Shown: piece by piece, positions 32,447 to 35,647 of the stretch
Numbering within the stretch: the first letter of the stretch is position 1
Layout of the letters: every line of letters starts with the position of its first letter
Origin: Myroides sp. N17-2
Lineage (GTDB): Bacteria; Bacteroidota; Bacteroidia; Flavobacteriales; Flavobacteriaceae
Assembly: GCF_002286775.1 (NCBI RefSeq)
Contig: NZ_NSGJ01000051.1
Span: 1-35,647, forward strand
DNA: 35,647 nt
Reading direction: 5' to 3'
Made by a program: the position numbers and the translations under genes
Notes under the pieces: generated by a model
Told to the model about the DNA's origin: nothing
Database searches by the model: none
Seen by the model: only the letters and a program-made list of their open reading frames with translations

Positions 32447-32538
32447 AGTTTGATGTAACTTTTTTTGTATTATTGTAAGACTTTTCAAAGTGGCACCATT
32501 TGACCGAAATGAGTGGCATGGTCAGACCGAAATACCCA

Positions 32539-32616
32539 ACATGCAGCTTGGTAACGATTAGCCATGGCAGTAAGGCGTAGATTTTTTAGTTGTTCTACTG
32601 TTTTCTCTGTGTTCAT
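32539..32616 (-). pseudogene. istB: istB of IS21-A, 5' part
   Basis: 26 codons from ATG at 32616 (MNTEKTVEQLKNLRLTAMAN, then RYQAAC), cut by IS21-B at the ACATG target. The next codon is found at 29355. 78 + 651 nt restore a 242-aa frame. It starts 18 nt after the istA-A stop. Confidence 0.88.
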
Positions 32617-32634
32617 AATAATATATTTTAAGGT

Positions 32635-34194
32635 TTATTTATACTCATTTGCTCCACGTAGGTTTTCATGTTCAGGTATCTTCTTGAACTCTGTTTCTTG
32701 TTCTTCTACCATATCCATGTTATTATCAAGGATATTCTTCAGTACAGTATAATTGAAACGTACTCCCTTTAAAGCTCTTGTACAAGCTTTTTCAATGCGT
32801 TGTGGATGGGATTTAGCTAGACGTAGGATACCTAAACATATTTGATACGTATGATCAATATTAGGTTTGCTATCTAAAACTTTTTGAAAATACAGCTTTG
32901 TATTTGGACCATATTTAGAAGCTACTTTTAGATAGTGATTCGCATCCCAAGTTTGGCTTTCTAAGAAGGCTTGATGATTATGTGGACGATGGGAAAGCTC
33001 TGTAGTGAAATGGTCTTTTGAATAGCTTCGTGTATGTGCTGCAATTCGTTCATTGCCAAAATAGATTTCAACATAGTCCGTACAGTAGATGATTCTAACC
33101 TGTTTACCTATATAACGATATGGGACACTATAGTAATGCCAATCTTCTCCGAGTACTACATGATAATTTTTTTGAACCTTCGCTTGAGTGTAGTTTTTAG
33201 ACACATAAGGAGTTAATGGTAGTGCTTGTAAAGTTTGTTTTTCTTCTGCTTCAAATAACTCTTTACGGCTAAAAGTTTTCTTTTGAAAGTTAAGTGCATG
33301 ATGCTCCTCTAGTTTTTCAAGTATGCTTTTATTTAAAGATCTTAAAGAATAGAATTCTTCATTTCTTATCTTAGCGTACACCCGTCTATAAGTGATTTTA
33401 ACCATATTCTCCACGGAAGCTTTATCTTTGGGGTGATATGGTCTTGTAGCTAATAGGTTTAAATTGTTATAATTAGCCCATTGCACTAGTGTTTCATTAA
33501 ACTCTGGTTCATAGCGATTCCCCTTTTTAACCCACTGTTTCATATTGTCAGATATAATGGATTTGGAAGTCCCTCCGAAGCTAGCCAGTCCATTGTTCAA
33601 GGCTTTTATTATCTGTGGTACAGTTGCATCTATAAGAGCTTCTACATAGGTTAATCCGCTAAATGGTAGTATCATTACTAGTACAGCACAAGATATTATT
33701 TCTCCTGTAGATCTATCTATGTAAGTTAATTTATCACCCGCAAAATCTACTTCAATTAATTCTCCTGGTTCATGGCTAAAGTTTAATGTAGCTCCTTTTA
33801 CTTTTGAAAACTCACTCAAAATTTCACAAAAACGAGAATATTTAAAACCTTCAGGATTTTCAAGGATATACTCTTGCCATAATAAATATTTAGTAACACC
33901 TATTTTTTTCAATTCTATCAAAAAATAAGAATACAGAGATTCTAAATGAGCTCTACGCTGATTATCTAAAATGGAGTCTTTTTCTATTAAAACTAAACAT
34001 TGCGCTAAATCACTATCTTCCATAGCTACTAGCTCCGCTAATGAATAATTAGTTTGTTGTGCCAGCTCTAAATAGGATGCAATAGTTCGACGATTTATAC
34101 CTGTTTGCAGAGCTATATTTCTTTGCGAAACGCCTCTGTCTAAAAACAATAGTACTTGCTTTATTTTGTGCATAGGAAGAGTTTTATTAGCCAT
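32635..34194 (-). CDS. istA: IstA-A, IS21-family transposase
   Basis: 519 aa, full length. N-terminal HTH (VLLFLDRGVSQRNIALQTGI NRRTIASYL), RNase H-like DDE core with LIEVDFAGDKL (first D), SIISDNMKQWV (second D) and PKDKASVENMV (E), then the C-terminal beta domain (WHYYSVPYRYIGKQVRIIY) to the NLRGANEYK end. IstA with IstB forms the transposition complex. The gene is intact, though its own istB is split; an intact relative, IstB-B, is in the window but belongs to a different IS21. Confidence 0.95.
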   Translation of the reverse strand: MANKTLPMHKIKQVLLFLDRGVSQRNIALQTGINRRTIASYLELAQQTNYSLAELVAMEDSDLAQCLVLIEKDSILDNQRRAHLESLYSYFLIELKKIGVTKYLLWQEYILENPEGFKYSRFCEILSEFSKVKGATLNFSHEPGELIEVDFAGDKLTYIDRSTGEIISCAVLVMILPFSGLTYVEALIDATVPQIIKALNNGLASFGGTSKSIISDNMKQWVKKGNRYEPEFNETLVQWANYNNLNLLATRPYHPKDKASVENMVKITYRRVYAKIRNEEFYSLRSLNKSILEKLEEHHALNFQKKTFSRKELFEAEEKQTLQALPLTPYVSKNYTQAKVQKNYHVVLGEDWHYYSVPYRYIGKQVRIIYCTDYVEIYFGNERIAAHTRSYSKDHFTTELSHRPHNHQAFLESQTWDANHYLKVASKYGPNTKLYFQKVLDSKPNIDHTYQICLGILRLAKSHPQRIEKACTRALKGVRFNYTVLKNILDNNMDMVEEQETEFKKIPEHENLRGANEYK

Positions 34195-34257
34195 ATTTAG
34201 AATAATGTTAGGGTTAAAAACATATTCTAAATTAGCTTAATTAATATTTTATACTCT

Positions 34258-34453
34258 TCAGTGGTGTACTTTGATTTGGAATAAGTGGTGCACTATATGC
34301 CGGAATGTCAATTGTTTATTGATAAAAAAACTAACTCTACTGGTGCACTTTACCGGAATAAGTGGTATACTTTGTCGGAATAAGTGGTGCACTTTGTCGG
34401 AATAAGTGGTACACTTTAACGGATTCGTGGTGCAGTATAGAGTGGAATATCCA
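34258..34453. repeat. Multiple terminal repeats of IS21-A, istA end
   Basis: About seven copies of AGTGGTGCACTTTGTCGGAA-like sequence; the last five, from 34337, are in tandem with a 22-bp period. Two copies at 34258-34306 are separated from the rest by ~30 bp. They match the IS21-A left-end motif. Confidence 0.8.
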
Positions 34454-35008
34454 GTCGATGATTCGCTCTGGAAGTAATCCAATACTAATTTGGGTATTGT
34501 CTTTATCTTTAGTAGCGTATTTATATCGGATGTATTCTATAATTCTAAAATAACTTGGAACGTAATCTAACACTTCTGTTATCTCTTTTCCGATACACAT
34601 CATATCAGAAAAATCTCCTTCAGGGTATATTTCTACTACTTCTACTGGTAAGTTATCAGGTAATTTAGCCCTTCCAGGATGTTTCTTCTTTTCGCGAGAA
34701 TAAGTAATTTCTTGCTTGATCGTCTCTTCCTGTACTTCTTTCGTTATTTGTTTAACCTCAAAAGGAAGTTCCATTTGATCAGGATCTTCAAAACGCTCTC
34801 TACTTTGACCAAACTTCATACGCTGAAGTAGTTTGACTAAACGCTCTAATTCTGTGTTTTTCTCTTCTAAAACAGATGTTTTATGTTCTTGCTTTGAGAT
34901 TGCCTTCTCTTGTTTGGAAATAGTCTTTGAGTGCTTTTTTATAAGCGCTAAAAGTTCTTGTTTTGATAAGTTTTCTAAGTCTATTTCCATGAAGTAAATA
35001 TACGACAA
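34454..35008 (-). pseudogene. tnpC: IS66-B transposase tnpC, 5' part
   Basis: N-terminal 185 residues: leucine-rich/coiled-coil start (LENLSKQELLALIKKHSKTI), LLQRMKFGQSRERFEDPDQM, KKKHPGRAKLPDNLP, RYKYATKDKDNTQISIG and GLLPERIID. This is the zinc-finger/N-terminal region of IS66 transposases; the DDE core is missing because IS21-A follows. The open frame continues to 34337 through IS21-A terminal repeats and is not native there. Confidence 0.88.
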
Positions 35009-35039
35009 AAGCCTTATTCACACAAGGTTTTAAGAGTAT

Positions 35040-35378
35040 TTACTTCATAGTATACCGCCTTTTCTGACTACTTTTTAGAACTTGGATTCCCTCTACCATA
35101 AGTACTAAATCACTCCAACTAATTTGTGTTTTATTATGTATTGGAAAGGCGAAAGTACCTTGCTCTAATCGTTTGTGATATAACACAAATCCGCCCGGCT
35201 CCCAATGCAAAAGCTTCATTTGATTGCCTCGGCGATTAATAAATATATAGACACTTCCATTATGAGCTACTTGATTAAGCTCGTTTTGAACAAGGCCACA
35301 CAAAGAATCAAAACTCTTACGCATATCACAAGCTGATTTATACAGGTGGAATTGATGAGAACTACTCAAGCTAAACAT
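35040..35378 (-). CDS. tnpB: IS66 accessory protein TnpB
   Basis: 112 aa, full-length IS66 Orf2 (PF05717) protein: FHLYKSACDMRKSFDSLCGL, GSVYIFINRRGNQMKLLHWE and GGFVLYHKRLEQGTFAFP are diagnostic. TnpB is needed with TnpC for IS66 transposition; its exact job is unknown. Its ATG overlaps the tnpA stop codon (TAATG at 35376-35380), which implies coupled translation. Confidence 0.93.
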   Translation of the reverse strand: MFSLSSSHQFHLYKSACDMRKSFDSLCGLVQNELNQVAHNGSVYIFINRRGNQMKLLHWEPGGFVLYHKRLEQGTFAFPIHNKTQISWSDLVLMVEGIQVLKSSQKRRYTMK

Positions 35379-35540
35379 TAAACTAAGTTTACTAATGAAT
35401 ACAGTTCGTTTAAATTATCTGTATGTACTCGTAACTTTACACCATTAGGATACATGATTTCATATTCTTGAAAACGAACCACTTGATCCCTTGTTACAGT
35501 TATAAAATCACTATCTACTGACTGACTTAATGTATCCGCC
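35378..35540 (-). pseudogene. tnpA: IS66-B tnpA, 3' part
   Basis: Frame reading ADTLSQSVDSDFITVTRDQV, VRFQEYEIMYPNGVKLRVHT, DNLNELYSLVNLV, stop. Position before tnpB and the TAATG overlap identify it as the first IS66 gene. No native start codon is found: the frame continues a few codons into the IS66-C terminus and then meets a stop. It is too short for most gene finders. Confidence 0.7.
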
Positions 35541-35647
35541 CGAGCAAGTACATCTTGTGAAGTCTAAATATTATTGTACAGCGTCAGTGATTAACGTTTT
35601 GTAATTATGAGGATATAGGTCAGTAATCTTCTTGTGATTTATAGATT
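35541..35647 (-). mobile_element. IS66-C, left end (runs off the window)
   Basis: Starts with CGAGCAAGTACATCTTGTGA, same as the IS66-A end at 27115 except one base, in the same orientation, and is followed about 30 bp inside by the tnpC stop codon, as in IS66-A. Confidence 0.8.
35571..35647 (-). CDS. tnpC: IS66-C transposase tnpC, C-terminal end (cut by window edge)
   Basis: Last 24 codons: SINHKKITDLYPHNYKTLIT then DAVQ and TAA (35571-35573). Close to IS66-A's SINHKNITDLYPHNYKKLIV but not identical, so a third related element. Completeness cannot be judged. Confidence 0.8.
   Translation of the reverse strand, partial: SINHKKITDLYPHNYKTLITDAVQ

Larger units (their letters stand above)
29361..32538 (+). 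mobile_element. IS21-B, inserted in istB of IS21-A (5-bp target duplication)
   Basis: Left end TGGATATTACGGT (29361) and right end, on the other strand from 32538, TGGGTATTTCGGT. Flanking ACATG occurs at 29356-29360 and 32539-32543, a 5-bp target duplication. Carries istA (split by an IS200/IS605 element) and istB on the plus strand. 3178 bp as found, 2601 bp without the IS200-type insert. Confidence 0.9.
28606..34453 (-). mobile_element. IS21-A, with IS21-B nested in its istB
   Basis: Ends are TGTATATTCC (28606-28615) and, on the other strand from 34453, TGGATATTCC, the 5'-TG...CA-3' ends of the IS21 family. istA (34194-32635) is intact; istB (starting 32616) is split by IS21-B. Without IS21-B and one copy of its target duplication the element is about 2.66 kb, normal for IS21. 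The flanks show no shared direct repeat and belong to two different IS66 elements. Confidence 0.85.
34454..35540 (-). mobile_element. IS66-B, right part (tnpA, tnpB, start of tnpC)
   Basis: Carries, in order on the minus strand, the 3' part of tnpA, complete tnpB and the first 185 codons of tnpC, then is cut by the IS21-A end at 34453. At 35541 another IS66 terminus (IS66-C) begins, so tnpA has lost its 5' end. It is not the missing half of IS66-A: the tnpC pieces overlap by about 140 codons and differ at many positions. Confidence 0.85.

Noticed and set aside
34258..34482. 74-aa ORF on the minus strand
   Set aside because: It is a translation of the 22-bp terminal repeats of IS21-A.

Overview
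The window is AT-rich chromosomal DNA of a Bacteroidota, most likely a Flavobacteriaceae member; the genus Myroides is a guess from overall protein flavour and was not tested. The pointers are -7 boxes of the TAnnTTTG type, no Shine-Dalgarno signals, many Cys-anchored lipoproteins, PepSY-like (PF11396) proteins, an HK with an HESQTPL H-box, a TonB-dependent receptor, and IS66, IS21 and IS200/IS605 elements with Bacteroidota-like proteins.

Layout. 1-5.7 kb: the 3' tip of a transposase gene, two identical tRNA-Arg(TCT) genes with terminators and a shared promoter, a lipoprotein with a cysteine-less thioredoxin fold, a YbiT-type ABC-F ATPase, and a META-domain lipoprotein. Two copies of a roughly 105-110 bp repeat lie in the 3' regions of the two lipoprotein genes. 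5.5-9.8 kb: a candidate small RNA, a GNAT acetyltransferase, an OmpR/HK two-component pair, and two exported PepSY-like proteins. 9.8-14 kb: two paralogous membrane-anchored LuxR-type regulators (periplasmic domain, 7TM region, coiled coil, HTH). Their sensor halves have diverged but their DNA-binding halves are nearly identical. An array of 11-bp direct repeats lies between them and a second candidate small RNA lies upstream. 14.4-15.7 kb: a cytidylyltransferase-like protein and an ecotin with Arg at P1.

15.7-27.1 kb is largely iron/siderophore related. A PepSY-TM protein and a siderophore-binding lipoprotein form an operon, followed by two PchR-like AraC regulators. A TonB-dependent receptor comes later, followed by the 5' stub of a lipoprotein gene. 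Between them are a divergent EamA exporter/MocR regulator pair, a cluster of REP-like repeats, an ANT(6)-type aminoglycoside adenylyltransferase, and a 30-copy 8-bp tandem repeat just upstream of the TonB receptor.

27.1-35.6 kb is a nested pile of insertion sequences. IS66-A truncates the lipoprotein gene. IS21-A lies between halves of two different IS66 elements (A and B). IS21-B sits inside istB of IS21-A with a 5-bp ACATG duplication. An IS200/IS605 element (577 bp) sits inside istA of IS21-B. A third IS66 (C) starts at the right edge, within the tnpA gene of IS66-B. Removing each insertion on paper restores a full-length, in-frame gene (IstB-A 242 aa, IstA-B 517 aa), which supports the boundaries given.
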